Assembly: GCA_963556195.1 (NCBI GenBank)
Contig: OY744528.1
Location: 56,700,869 to 56,764,868, forward strand
Reading direction: 5' to 3'
Length of the DNA stretch: 64,000 nucleotides
Origin: Sepiola atlantica
Lineage: Eukaryota > Mollusca > Cephalopoda > Sepiida > Sepiolidae
Shown: piece by piece, positions 1-10,719 of the stretch
Layout: each line of letters opens with the position of its first letter
Numbering within the stretch: the stretch's first letter is position 1
Position numbers and translations under genes: made by a program
Notes under the pieces: model-generated
What the model saw: only the letters and a program-made list of their open reading frames with translations
Database searches by the model: none
What the model was told of the DNA's origin: nothing

Positions 1-114
1 AATGGAGTTAGGCGCTGGGTTCAGGTTATCTCAACAACTTTTTTTCTTGACTTGGTGATTAGCTTGAAATGCATTGCAACTCAATGACATGAGGTCTAGT
101 GTGATCTTAGTTGA

Positions 115-560
115 CACCAGTGTGATAGGGCTAAGGAAGAAACTGCTGAGCACATCTTATTCCACTGTGACAAGTCTGCCCATTCTGTGATATGTCAATG
201 GGGTGATGGCTTGTATCGTTCCTGAGGAGTTAATACTGGATTTTGCGTATGTTATTGATGATGTGGATCCACCATTGTGTAGGGTGAAATGAATAGTTTC
301 TTATGATTTTAACCCTAGCAAGAATGATGGTGTAGATGACATGCTTGAGGGGACTTTATTAGGTTGAATCTTGTTATCATCAGGGTCTGATTTTGTATTT
401 TAAACTTCAGCTTAATATTAAAAGTAGATGTGATAGGAAAAGATTACATCCCGTGTAGTAAATGCCACAAGCCTGGTTATATGTAAGAGAGGTGGAATAT
501 GTGTTCCCAGCTTAGGCATGGCACATGTGGTACTTTGTCCTGTTGAAACCCAGTCCAGTT
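115..560 (+). mobile_element. Degenerate retroelement C-terminal fragments
   Basis: From 115 one frame reads CDRAKEETAEHILFHCDKSA. The Cys, the EETAEH with a His-x4-Cys spacing and the following acidic/basic mix resemble the cysteine-histidine tail found C-terminal to non-LTR reverse transcriptases. From about 447 another frame reads CSKCHKPGY, then a stop, then a Cys-rich run, which resembles a zinc knuckle. Both are interrupted, lack a start and cannot be joined into one reading frame. They are probably fossil pieces of a non-LTR or Penelope-like element. No family can be named from so little sequence. Confidence 0.35.
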
Positions 561-570
561 ATGGTTAGAT

Positions 571-599
571 ATTTATTAACTAGTTGAGTGAATGTGTCC
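571..599 (+). repeat. Single unit of the 30-bp satellite found at 4871-5140
   Basis: The 29 bases here, with the core TTAACTAGTTGAGTGAATGT, match the units of the nine-copy array 4.3 kb downstream. The 3' end of the minus-strand LINE begins immediately after, so the LINE may have inserted in or next to a satellite unit. The two sites together bracket that LINE. Confidence 0.7.
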
Positions 600-867
600 A
601 TTTTTTTAATTTTTTTTAAAAATTTATTTTTTACTCTTATTCACCCCAAACAAGGCACATTGCTACTTGGATGTAAGGGGCTACTATTTAGGACCATGTC
701 TACAGGGACACTCTAAGTAGGGAGTTGAGCAGCGAGATGTCTGTTTGCATTACATTTAAATTTCTGCATGTTAGGGAAGCAGGAAACAAAGAGGGAATTC
801 CAAAGTCTAGCAGTCCGAAGGAAGAAACTATTAGAGTAGAAAGCTTTCCAGCATCTGGGAACCTCTA

Positions 868-3103
868 CAGTGGAGGGGTGGGATTTTGCTGCTGTCGGGT
901 TAGTCGGGGGTATTTGTGTCGAGGGGGCACAAGTGCCACAGGTTCGTCAGAATACATTTCATTAAAATACTTGTAAAACAAGCACAGGGATGCAACATTG
1001 TGGTGATGGGACAGGGGTTGGAGCTGGGTTGATAGTGTGATACCTATTAGATTAGAGACTCTTTTTTGGACCCTGTTTATTAAAGAGACTAGTTGTAGAT
1101 GCACCAGCACAAATGTGACAACAATACTCCATGCATGGGTGGATGGTGGCTTTGTAGAGATATAGGATACTGGCAGGTGTGAGTAATTTTCTAGCTCGGT
1201 GAGGGAGCCCACCTTTGCATGATGAATTCTCAGGCAGGGTGTTATTAGCCATGGCAATCGGTGGTTGCGAAGATTTCTTGTAATTGTTAAAGGAAAGAAG
1301 CTTTGTCTTAGTAGCATTAAATGTTGTCATCCATTTATGCCCCCATTCCACTACAACTGGAAGTCATTTTCTAAAGTTTCAGACATTGCCTTGGATATGT
1401 GTGCATTTGTTTTTCCCACATGTCTGGTATAGAGCGTGGTGTCATCAGCAAATATACCCATCTCAGATACAATTTCATCACGGAGGTCATTAATGAATAT
1501 CAGAAATAAGAAAGGTCCAAGGACTAACCCTTGAGGCACACCTGTATTAATATCATGTTGTTTTGATGTATGGCCATCAAGGACAACCTAGATTTTTCTC
1601 TTGTCTAAGAAGGATCTGATTATATTAAGTATTTTTCCAGTAATACTGTATGATCTAATTTTCATGAGAAGACCTTCATGCCAGACCTTATTAAAGGCTT
1701 TGGATATGTCAAGGGCTACTGCCGTAGCTTCCCCTGCTTTGTCCAATGCGTGGTATATGCGTTTAGAGATGATCGTTAGGATATCCGCAGTAGAACGGGC
1801 TTGCCTAAATCCATATTGTCGATCAGAAAACAGTTTAGCATTTATAAGGTGGTGGACTAGCGCTTGATTGATTAATAACTCAAAGATTTTAGCGAATAGA
1901 GGGAGGAGACTGATGGGACGATAATTGAGTCGGTTCTTTTACCAGAATTCTTGCAATTGTCACTGTGGTACCCTTGGGTAAGCAAGATTCGACAAGGCAT
2001 TTGTTGTAGAGTTTGGAGAGAACAGGGCTAGCTCAGCAGAGAGTTTTTTTATTAATATAGCAGGGATGAGATCAGGCCCACACGCCTTGGAGGTGTCTAG
2101 GTTTTTTATGATATCACGAACATGGGAAGGGATGATTATCAGATCATCGAGTGTGGCTTCTGTCCGCAAAGGAAAATTTGGAAGGGAGTTGTTTATGGGG
2201 TCTAAGGTGGAGTTGGAGGCAAACCACCAGGCAAGCAGTTCAGCCTTCTCGATTGCCATGTAAGTGACAGCATGGATGTTAGATACTATGTGAATTGTTG
2301 ATTGCTCATTATTCACCACACTATTATAAATTTTCCAGAAATTTCGAGTTCCTAATATCTGTGACTCAATGCGTTTTCTGGTCATTTCAGTATACCTTCT
2401 CTTGTCTGCGGCTATTTCAATCTTACAATGATTTCTAGCATTTATAAACTTTTGCCTATTTGTATTTGACTTATGGCGGATGAATCAACGGAACGCATGC
2501 TACTTTTTTCAAAATGGCAGCTGCACAGGTTGAAGAGAACCATTGGGAAGAATGGGGCTTGCTATAGAACTTCCGCATGGGAACATGTGCTTCAATGACT
2601 GTTTTGACCATTCAGTTGCTTCATTTGTGCACTGTTCAGCAGAATGAGAAAAGATTTTTCTGATGTGATCTCTGATTGGGAATCAATCAGCTATTTTGAA
2701 GTATCTCATCATGAGCAATGACTCTTCAGCTTTGGATCGAGAGTTAAGGGCGATATCTATCAATATTACAAGGTGATCAGTGTCTCCGAGTGGGCTATGG
2801 GAATTTGCCACACAAGCCTCAGGTAGTGTAGTCAGGAATAGATCGAGAAGTAAAGCTTGCTGATCCTCTCGATCTGGGAGGCGGGTCGGGAAAGTGACAG
2901 TCTGTGAAAGGGAATGAGATATAGAGAAACTATACGTGCTGCGTTCTAAACCCTCGGGAGGAAACAAATTGGTTTTGTATAGGTGAGTGTCTGGTTTGAT
3001 CATATTTTTTGTTTGGGATGTCATTTCATTTAATTGTTTCAGTTTTAGAGTAGAGTGGGTTGGGTAAAAGTGAGTGCCTGTTTGATGGCAATATGCACAC
3101 ACA
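868..3103 (-). pseudogene. LINE ORF2 remnant (endonuclease + reverse transcriptase)
   Basis: The reading frame is split over several frames. At 2683-3103 the C-terminal endonuclease part shows TVTFPTRLPD and a downstream DTDHLVILIDI, where a His-Leu-Val follows Asp as in APE domains. At 1960-2385 the RT N-terminal part has DTSKACGPDLIP. At 1640-1870 comes the palm segment ALDISKAFNKVWH, with the first catalytic Asp. At 1351-1539 are MPQGLVLGPFLFLIFIND and GIFADDTTLY, the catalytic FADD box. At 868-1317 lies the C-terminal region with SLINRVQKRVSNL. Stops and frameshifts separate these blocks, so no intact protein can be made. The catalytic FADD itself is still intact, unlike copy 2. Confidence 0.85.
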
Positions 3104-3334
3104 AGTAGACTATTAGCGGAGTCTTCATCTATAGGGTTGTGGCCTCAGGAAAGCTCACTGGAGATAAGTGCAGGATCCCTTTCCATGCGCGCCATGGCAC
3201 TACAGTTACCCCAATATTATACAACTGATGATAGAGTAGACTCTCTTAGTGCTATCTAAGAGTTAGGGCTCCTGTACTGTCAGTCGGAAACAGCAGCCAG
3301 ATAAGCTGTCAAACCGGTACCCTTAACCTGTCAG

Positions 3335-3835
3335 ACAAAAGAGGCCCAGACTAGTTGTGTGAAAATAAGTGCCAAGCAAGTGTCCCCAAGTTGCCCAGTT
3401 TGAGAGAAAGAGAGATGAGTGTAGTGTATGGAAGATGTCCCTTCCAAAGTCCGCCACTGTTTACTACTCCAAAAACAAGATGGCTGCTTCCACAGCTTGC
3501 TGTATACAATACTGTTGTAGACCCGTGCTAGGGGTCACGAAGATAACAACCACAAGTTGTGACAGGTTAAAATATACAATGTATTTATATCATAGCAATA
3601 CAGTAACGCCACTAAATGTGGTAGGAGATGACCGGATTCCTACCATGCGGTAAAACATGAATAGGAATGTCCTCTGTTGAGTCTTTGCAACCATGGTATT
3701 TATTATAGATGGTTGCTTCCATTAGTTCTTCAATAGAGGTGATTTGTACCCCACAACAAATACTAAGGGGGGTATAACTCCCGTTTACTCTTTCAACACA
3801 GGAGTAGACAATTTCTTTACCTATACAATGAGAAA
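3335..3835. mobile_element. Unclassified insertion within LINE copy 1
   Basis: Comparison with the 5' region of LINE copy 2 shows continuous similarity on both sides of this stretch and none inside it. No coding similarity, terminal inverted repeats or poly(A) could be recognised. The limits are approximate because the flanks have diverged. Confidence 0.45.
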
Positions 3836-4240
3836 ACGGTGTTCATTGTCCTACTCAGAAAACAAAGCCATGCACTGGGTGTCTCTGGTGACTCCTTGTG
3901 TACCTCTGCACCTGGCTAATAGACAAAATAGGAGTGTGAAAGCCGGGCGATAGGCAGTTTACCTACTCCGAAAGCAATTTTAGGTCTGTAAACCGGATAC
4001 TTTGTTTGAGTCTCCAGCTCTAGGAAGGTTGTCGACCAGGACTAAGGAGGCCTTCCTCTCCCAGTGGTTCGGTGCCATAGCATATAAGGTCAGTAGCACA
4101 GGTTTTACATCAGAGTTTTCCTTCTTCTAGATGGATGACCAAACAAGATCTATGGGTCCATCACACCGAGAGGACTATTCCTCACCTCGGTACTAAACCA
4201 GGTATTTCTGCACCCTCGCCCGGGTAGATAGAAAATTAAG

Positions 4241-4870
4241 TTTCTACTTAGAATACGTTTTGCTGGCTCTTCCAAAAAATAATAAAACTGAAGATAGGTT
4301 CTCCTCTCATAACAAGTAAAAGGTAAATTTAAAGCATAGGAAGCAAACCAAAATTATACAATTTGTTTTTTTTTAATTCATTTCTAAACTTTTCTTTCAT
4401 GGTTGACTCACTTAGGAGTAACTGAATATCATACATGGAACTAAGTAGAAACATGCGGACTCCACCCAGCTTGACATGTCGTCACAGAATAGAAGAAGAA
4501 AAAATAGAGAAAATATATGATTGAGAAATATATAAAATAGAGAAATATATGATTGAAAAAATAATTTAAATGAAAGTAAAAAGTACGAAAGAGTTACGGC
4601 ATGAATAATTTAAAAACAAGAAATAGAAAGAAATATAACTTAGCCACATCCTAAATGTCTGATTCTATCTTTGGTCCTGTTGAAAACCACTCCCGTGGGA
4701 AAGAGGAATATTTAACCCTCAATGGCGGTTTTTATAGATAATGAGAGACAAGATAAGTTGGAAGTAAGGGCTTCCCTTCGTTTTTTCTTTTTTTAACTTC
4801 GATAGCTAGAGAATTCTTTTTTAACACTTTCTTTAACACTTTTCGTTCATGGTTGACTCACTTAAGAGTT
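4241..4870. other. AT-rich intronic sequence with a short repeated segment
   Basis: No gene is seen. A stretch at about 4395-4430 (ttcatggttgactcactta) recurs at about 4845-4866, just before the 30-bp array. Runs of AAATATAT between 4500 and 4560 are low complexity. Confidence 0.5.
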
Positions 4871-5140
4871 ATTTATTAACTAGTTGAGTGAATATGCCCT
4901 ATTTATAAACTAGTTGAGTGAATGTGCCTTATTGATTAACTAGTTTAGTAAATGTATCCTATTGATAAACTAGTTTAGTAAATGTGTCCTATTGATAAAC
5001 TAGTTTAGTAAATGTGTCCTATTGATAAACTAGTTTAGTAAATGTGTCCTATTGATTAACTAGTTGAGTGAATGTGTCCTATTTACTGACTAGTTGAGTG
5101 AATGTGTCCTATTTATTGACTAGTTGAGTGAATGTGTCCT
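4871..5140 (+). repeat. Tandem array, 9 x 30 bp
   Basis: Nine units of exactly 30 bp have the consensus core aaactagtttagtaaatgt or its variant with gttgagtg. The outer units carry GTTGAGTG and the four or five central units carry GTTTAGTA, so the centre was amplified more recently. Each unit contains the palindrome aactagtt. A lone unit lies at 571-599. Confidence 0.95.
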
Positions 5141-5284
5141 ATTCCCTCTTTTATTAATGTGTATTAGATTCTCATTCCCTTCATTATTTTGTCCATGGTC
5201 CCCCCCCCCTCCCCAATGATTTCATCTCCTGCCCAAGGAGTTGGGGGTCGGGGAATTTATTGCTTGAAGTGCCCTCATTCGTGA

Positions 5285-5515
5285 TCATCATCATATTCGG
5301 CCTGACGCCCGTTTTACATGCTGACATGCATGCTTTAAGAAGTTGACTTCCAAACTAACCTATCTCTGTCCAGGTCTTTATTTAGCCCTCTTTCTCTCAA
5401 ATCCATTTTTATCACTTCCTCACATGTTTTTCTTGGCCTTCCCCTGTGAACTGAACCTGCTACCTTAACTGTTCTACATTTACTGACACATACTACACAT
5501 TTTTGTTCTCATCCA
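5285..5515 (-). mobile_element. RTE-type LINE 3' fragment
   Basis: On the minus strand one frame reads VAGSVHRGRPRKTCEEVI and continues KMDLRERGLNKDLDRDRLVW before a stop. GRPRKTWEEVV followed by a DLxxRGL and a DRxxW block is typical of the C-terminal end of RTE-clade reverse transcriptases. The element ends in a short CAT/ATG repeat at 5287-5293, also typical of RTE 3' ends. Only the last 70 or so codons are present. Confidence 0.7.
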
Positions 5516-5901
5516 TAAGTCTCCTTTTTAGTAAGATGGAATTTCTTCACATTAAAAAAGAACTTTGTGTATTATGTTGCTGTTGTGGGGGAGACAAATA
5601 GGGACAGGATTATCTTATTTCTGAAGGCAATTTGCATTATTGGGGAGTTTTATATAAAAAAGATGCTTATTGTTACAATGCAGCCAGCTTTCTGGCGCCA
5701 TTTCGAATATTTCCTTTTAAAACACTTTGACTAGTTATGCTCCCTAGGGACCCCAAATAAATAAATAAATATTACATTAAATTGTTTAATAAAACCTGTC
5801 TGAGGTGATACTGACACAGAGTCTATAAGGTTTGTGGGTATATCTTTAGTTGTTTCTGATTTTTAGCTGTACAGACAGAAAACTGATATTTATATAATAG
5901 A
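5516..5901. other. Intronic sequence, nothing recognised
   Basis: AT-rich sequence with an (AAAT)n run near 5755-5770. No coding or RNA signal was seen on either strand. Confidence 0.5.
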
Positions 5902-5903
5902 CT

Positions 5904-5940
5904 AGCAAAAATAGACGACCGTAGGGAGTCTATTTTTGCT
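5904..5940 (-). other. 13-bp perfect hairpin next to CTAG (Helitron-like 3' end)
   Basis: The stem 5904-5916 pairs perfectly with 5928-5940. The loop reads gaccgtaggga. In copy 2 at 7187-7224 the loop is tccctaacggtc, essentially the reverse complement, meaning the hairpin top has flipped between copies while the stem is kept. Confidence 0.75.
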
Positions 5941-6327
5941 CGGCTGCCACGTCAGAAAAAAAAAAAAAATTTTGTCGACATCCCCCCCCCTCCCGAATTT
6001 TATTTTTACCCTCCCTCACACAAAGAAATATTTTTTGTTTAAAAAGGGAAAAAAAATCCCACTCCCCAATTTTCACCCCCCCCTTCAATAAAAAAAAATC
6101 GAGTGCGAACGCAGACCCCACACTATATTGAAGAACCAGTTTTGATACATAGCCTCGTTTTAAGATCATTCAATGCTAAGTAAAAAAAAAGTGAAAAAAA
6201 GCTTAAGTTGTTAAATCAAAATCGTTCTTTTAACTTTGTGACATTTGCTCTTTCTGTATAGTGTCGGACAAATTCGTCCAATTTACCTTGTGACGTTAAG
6301 GTTGCGAGTTCAAATCATGACCTGGTG

Positions 6328-6972
6328 ATACCAGATCAGGCTGCCCTGTGGCTCCCTGAGACGAAATTCACCTACATTGACGTTTTTGTTTTTTTTTTGT
6401 TTTTTTTTTGTAAAACTTAATTATGTTCTACAAAACCAAAAACAAAAAAAAACAAGCCCCTCTCCCTTTCTCCCTCCCCTTTTTTATTTTATTTTTAGAA
6501 CTTGAAGCATAAATCTTTTACTATAATGACCAGATTCGGCATTAAATAACCCAAAAAGGGTTGATATGCCGTAAAACAAAACTACCAAACCAAAAACGAT
6601 GATTAAACATTTGAAGATATAAAGAACTTGAAACATAAAAACTTTTACTATAATGACCAGATTCGGCATTAAATAACCCAAAAAGAGTTGATATGCCGTA
6701 AAACAAAACTACCAAACCAAAAACGATGATTAAACATTTGAAGATATAAAGAACTTGAAGCATAAAAACTTTTACTATAATGACCAGATTCGGCATTAAA
6801 TAACCCAAAAAGGGTTGATATGCCATAAAACAAAACTACCAAACCAAAAACGATGATTAAACATTTGAAGATATAAAGAACTTGAAGCATAAAAACTTTT
6901 ACTATAATGACCAGATTCGGCATTAAATAACCCAAAAAGGGTTGATATGCCGTAAAACAAAACTACCAAACC
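6328..6972 (+). mobile_element. SINE-like insertion with target-site duplication and amplified tail
   Basis: The insertion is flanked by caaatcatgacctggtg (6311-6327) and caaatcatgacctcggtg (6974-6991), a direct repeat of 17-18 bp differing by one inserted C. That length is typical of LINE-machinery target-site duplications. The uninterrupted site is visible in the Helitron-like copy 2 near 7590. The 5' part (6328-6380) reads ataccagatcaggctgccct and onward. The 3' part is the 127-bp tandem array. The repeat unit also forms the 3' tail of a LINE fossil at 22013-22860, so the insertion probably used that LINE's enzymes. Confidence 0.6.
6496..6972 (+). repeat. Tandem array, about 3.8 x 127 bp
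   Basis: The segment cggcattaaataacccaaaa recurs at 6537, 6664, 6791 and 6918, a constant 127-bp period. The units are nearly identical. One unit contains gaacttgaagcataaaaact, then the cattaaataaccc block and gatatgccgtaaaac. Diverged single copies of the same unit lie at 22570-22850 and about 39640-39720. Confidence 0.95.
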
Positions 6973-7184
6973 TCAAATCATGACCTCGGTGTTGAAATTA
7001 TTTATTGTTTATCTAGTTAATATGTGCCCTATTGTATTTATTATGTTTACAAAGATTCTAGCTGACTTAAGAAATTAAGTAAATAGTATTTACCCGCCGC
7101 CTCCCCCCATATTACGTTTACAAAAATTCTTCAGGACAGACAGACAGAAAGACAAGAGAAGCTCTTCGTTATATTATAAGTGGA

Positions 7185-8000
7185 CTAGCGAAAATAGACT
7201 CCCTAACGGTCGTCTATTTTTGCCAGGCTGCCGCGTTCTTGGGTGGTGAGACATATTTAGTTAAAAGAAAAAAAAAAAAAAATTGTCTCCGAATACTTTT
7301 TTGTTTAGATAGGAAAAGAAAAAATCGAGCGCGAACGCAGACACCAAACTATAAAGAAGAACCAATTATTATACGATCATTGGTCATTTTGCTCAGATGG
7401 TAGAGTATAGCACGAACGCAGACCCCAAACTATATCGAAGAACGAGTTATTATATGATCATTCATTGCTAACTGAAAGAAATGAAAAAAAAAAAATTTCT
7501 TTAAGTAGTTAAATTAAGATGTTATTTCTAACTTTGTCCATTAGCGCATTCGGTAGCGTATAGGGCAGTTAACGTTAAGGTTGCGAGTTTAAATCACAGT
7601 GTCAGCGCCAAAATTATTTATTGTTTATTTAGTCGTTAATATGTGCCCTAATGTATTTGTTATGTTTCTGACTTTGAAATTACGTTTACAAAAATTTTTC
7701 CCGCAAAAAAAAAAATTTGTTTTCCCCTCCCTTTCTGCAGGCAAAAGTGTAATTATAAATCTGTGTCTTACCCAATCGCCCCCTCATTCCCTAACCCAAT
7801 GGTCGACCCCCTCTCCCTTGCCCCACTATCTTCCCCCCCCCCCTTCTGCAGGCAAAAGTGTCTTACCACTCGCTCTCTCTGCCCTCCCCTCACCACCTCT
7901 CTCCCCGTTGCCTGTGGCAAAAGTAAGTACTAATCCTGTTTTCCTCTCCCCGCTTAAATGTATATTTAGATCACCGTCAAAAAAAAAAAATCATGTGAGT
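7185..8000 (-). mobile_element. Helitron-like non-autonomous element, copy 2
   Basis: The same 3' end as copy 1 (read on minus): stem 7187-7199 with 7212-7224, one mismatch, then CTAG at 7185-7188. It directly abuts copy 1, so the two may be a tandem insertion or read-through product. It includes tRNA-promoter-like boxes at 7546-7605. The right limit is a guess, since the similarity to copy 1 ends near 7700 and is followed by C-rich low-complexity sequence. Confidence 0.45.
7546..7605 (+). other. tRNA-like A and B box pair (SINE-type pol III promoter)
   Basis: An A-box-like tagcgcattcggtagcgta is followed about 35 bp later by a B-box-like gcgagtttaaatc. The spacing fits an internal RNA polymerase III promoter. 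It does not fold as an intact tRNA by eye, so it is taken as a tRNA-derived SINE head or relic. A related B box (gcgagttcaaatc) lies in copy 1 at 6305-6317. Confidence 0.4.
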
Positions 8001-8142
8001 CGACTAGTATCGAACGCTAAACTTTTGAATAATGAACCAGCATCTATAACCACACCACTACGGAAGACAGTATAAAATATTACGAAAAATAAGTCAATTA
8101 AACGAAGTCCAAATCTGACACGTGTTTAATACGCACACGCAT

Positions 8143-8668
8143 GCGCAGATCATATCTCCGCCAAAAAGGCGACCAGAACAACTATTCGTTGCTCCCAAAA
8201 TGATGACGACACTTGAACAATCTCTTAAAGAATCTCAGGATCAGCTCTTCAACATGGCTGTTAATTTCCAAACAACAAAAGAACAGTATAAAATGGCTTC
8301 TCAGAAAATATCTACCCTGAGCAAGAAAAATGTTCAACTCAAAATATCAAGTGCAAGGCTTCTAAAAAAGACTTTCTAAACTTAATAAATCAGTTAAAAG
8401 ACAGAAAAATGTCATTCAAAGCAAGACGTACAAAAAAAATTATAATTTGAAAAAATATAATTGCAAAATAAAGAACTAAGAAAAAAGTCAAGTTCTTGTG
8501 AATGAGGGACTAAAATTGAACAAGGAAAAAGTATCTTTGGAAAAAAAAAAAAGTTTCTTGGGCCAAAAAACTGAAAAATTGAAGAATGAGGCCTCTCTAA
8601 TTTTAACCTGTATCGGAGGAAAGAAAAATCACAATAACCAGGAACAAGATTTTCAATCGCTTCACTGA
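8143..8668 (+). pseudogene. N-terminal fragment of a transposase-like invertebrate repeat protein
   Basis: Open from 8122 to 8379 and continuing with frameshifts and stops to about 8668, it reads Lys/Gln/Ser-rich coiled coil such as KKNVQLKISSARLLKKTF and LNKSVKRQKNVIQSKTYKK. The pattern resembles the minus-strand fossil at 43938-44204 (SKQSIERQKKVIKSQLYKR): both have a -RQK-VI-SK-YK- block, so they probably come from related elements. It was also weighed as a RAD50 coiled-coil exon. It has internal stops and no convincing splice sites, so it is treated as a pseudogene. Confidence 0.45.
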
Positions 8669-9807
8669 CAAGTCCGGCTGACCATTATAGGTCTTCAAGA
8701 AATTTGTAATAAGCTTTTGTTTAAAAATTGACCGCTGATTTCTTTTCTATTACAGATTTCCAGGTTTCGATGGCAATCCTTTTTATTTTTTTTACATGCC
8801 AAAAGTTGGATCACTCCACAAAATCTTCCAATATTAAGAAGAAATCAACTTCTTTTTTTAATTCCTCATCCTGAAATTAGTCAAGTATAAAAGTTTTAGG
8901 CTTGTACTTTAATCGGTAACTTTTTACAAAAAGTTTGGTATGGTGTGCATTTGACCCATTTTTCTGCCCAACTGCTATAAATGCTATAAATAAGAGGTTT
9001 TTATGGATGTACTAATGAAAAAACATTTAGCTTAATCTGTATGATGTTATGAATCATAATAAGTTTCAATGTGTTAGCTGTTAGAATAAAACTTCTACGA
9101 ATAGTCAAAGTTGCTCTTCTGTATCGTTTCCGCACAATTTTTGCGACGGCATGCGATTTTCACCAATGTTTAAGACTGGGCATATTGAAGAATTATTAAT
9201 TCCATCTATATAATCTTTCTTTTAATGAACTATGGCATTATATTTATAAAGAGTTTTCACTTATTTAAAGTTTTTATCTTCAGTTATACACTGATTAAGT
9301 TGGCCTTTGTTCAGTATCACACAAAACGCAATGTCCAACTAACTTTGAATGGCCATAACTCGGGTACTAATTGGGATACCAAGATAAATTTAGTATTTTT
9401 TTTAAATCTTACAACACTATATATGCATACCTCTAAAGTTTTTTGGTATATTGAAAAAAAAAAAATCAGTTTGGGATACCTACTATTAGGGATCGATTTG
9501 TTGATGTTATTGTGGGGAAATCTGGCTTGGTGAAAATTTTCGACACCGCCTTACCTCAAAAGAGATGTTGCATGTATCAAAAAAGTAATGGTAAAGAAAA
9601 TTCACAGATGTTTTGTTATATTTAAATTGTTTACAATAGGAAGGATTGATCCTTCTTTCTAAGTCACAATCTTTTTGTTGAATAGTTAGTAAATATATTT
9701 TAAAAGATTCCTAAGTTTTATTTGCTTTTCAAAATGATTTTTCTTCTATAGCTTTTTTTCATAAACTTAACCACTTCTCATGAGTGTTTTCTTTTTGTTT
9801 TTTTAAG
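8669..9807. other. Intron with a reversed family S fragment (about 9225-9525)
   Basis: No gene is seen. About 9280-9400 (including ccaactaactttgaatggcc) matches the reverse complement of 40730-40865, so it is an inverted, partial copy of the family S repeat. The last 60 bp before 9808 contain the T-rich acceptor tract of RAD50 exon A. Confidence 0.6.
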
Positions 9808-9981
9808 ATCCGTGAACATGAATTGAAAATAAACCTACAGTTGAGAAAGAAGCAAAAAGACATTGAACAAATGGAGGAGAAACTTCTTGTTGCTCAAGAA
9901 AAGCTGGGAGAGTTTGATGTGCAGAGTTTAGCCAAGGAAGAACGTACCCTCTCTAATAAATTGGAGAGCTTTAAGAGAGAT
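9808..9981 (+). CDS. RAD50: RAD50 exon A (descending C-terminal coiled coil)
   Basis: RAD50 is the SMC-like ATPase of the MRE11-RAD50-NBS1 complex, which tethers and processes DNA ends in the nucleus. This exon encodes 58 residues beginning IREHELKINLQLRKK and ending ESFKRD. It is Lys/Glu/Leu rich with heptad-like spacing, as expected for the long antiparallel coiled coil returning from the zinc hook to the C-terminal ATPase lobe. It aligns with the human stretch around LTLRKRNEELKEVEEE. The acceptor is a T-rich tract ending in AAG before 9808 and the donor is GTAAGA at 9982. The phase is 0 on both sides. The open frame runs past the donor to a stop at about 10057, which is intron read-through. 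The fit to RAD50 rests on this exon being in order with four stronger ones. Confidence 0.88.
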
Positions 9982-10719
9982 GTAAGAAAACCATGTTCCT
10001 TTTTTAGTACTTCATGTCTGTATTCAATGAATCTGATGATTATATCTTATACAATCTAATAATTACTGACAGTCTGTTAATGCATCTCAAGTTTTATGTT
10101 TTTTTCATCGAGCTGAAGTCTGTGCTGAGTAATAGATTATAACTTAAATCCCCCCCCCCAAAAAAAATAACTTTTTCCTAGAATTTTACTAAACAAAGCT
10201 GGAATACTCGCCCCAAGACAGGTTTATGATACTCTGAAATTTTTGGACCCTTTAAATGTAAGGAAACTGGATAACAAAATATTTCAAAACAATCAAAAGC
10301 ATATTGTTATGGTGAAAACTGTGTGAAAACAGACATGACTAAAGTTAGAGGCTTGAATAACAACAATACAATATACTTTGTTATGTAGTATTTCATTAAA
10401 ATTAGTTATAAAAAGCAGATACATATTTAACTTCATCAAGAGATAACTTAAAATGAGAATTTCAATAATGGCAAAATATTGTTTTCAAAATGTAACTTTT
10501 TCAAATTTCAGGAGTTTTAATCAAAGTCAAATGTGTGGGCTTCCAACTCCACGGACCAGTTATACATCTTATATCACTTTTCCAAAAAAATTAATTTTTT
10601 AGATTATGTCCATGTGGAAAAAAAAAAATTGATTCAGTCTTGAAAAACCATCACGTCGTCTTAAATATGAAAACACTATAAATATATATAAACATATATA
10701 TTAACAAGCCGCGCAAGAG
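9982..10719. other. RAD50 intron, no recognised element
   Basis: Plain AT-rich intron with a short poly-C/poly-A run at about 10149-10168 and a TA-rich run near 10676-10700. Confidence 0.5.

Larger units (their letters stand above)
598..4240 (-). mobile_element. Jockey-like non-LTR retrotransposon, copy 1
   Basis: The same element is present on the + strand at 12301-16078, and the two align along most of their length in opposite orientation. Read on the minus strand, copy 1 has a 5' untranslated region (about 4060 down to 3855 and 3335 down to 3180), an endonuclease remnant (to about 2683), reverse transcriptase (about 2385-1400), a C-terminal region (to about 868) and an A/T-rich 3' end at 600-640. 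The 5' part is split by about 0.5 kb (3335-3835) absent from copy 2, which is a nested insertion. The outer 5' limit near 4240 is uncertain. The APE-type endonuclease, RT and A-rich tail point to the Jockey group in the wide sense; CR1/L2-like relatives are possible. Confidence 0.8.
5902..7184 (-). mobile_element. Helitron-like non-autonomous element, copy 1
   Basis: Read on the minus strand it ends in a 13-bp perfect stem (5904-5916 paired with 5928-5940, 11-nt loop) followed directly by CTAG and T. That is the hairpin-plus-CTRR 3' end of Helitrons. The body shares long stretches with copy 2 immediately to the right: the hairpin region, the block with gcagaccc and aactata, and the block around ggttgcgagtt followed by ttatttattgttta. 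There is no coding capacity. A 645-bp nested insertion occupies 6328-6972. The 5' end in element sense, near 7184, is set only by the abutting copy. Confidence 0.5.

Noticed and set aside
7546..7605. True tRNA gene
   Set aside because: Box A and B resemblance only; no acceptor or anticodon stem could be formed by eye. The same applies to 23980-24045.
7599..8075. Proline/serine-rich open frame of 158 codons
   Set aside because: It arises from C-rich low-complexity sequence (ccccctcccc runs) at the right part of the Helitron-like copy 2.
8122..8379. Possible upstream RAD50 coiled-coil exon
   Set aside because: It is Lys/Gln-rich, but the frame continues into stops, has no good splice sites and shares an RQK-VI block with the transposase-like fossil at 43.9-44.2 kb.
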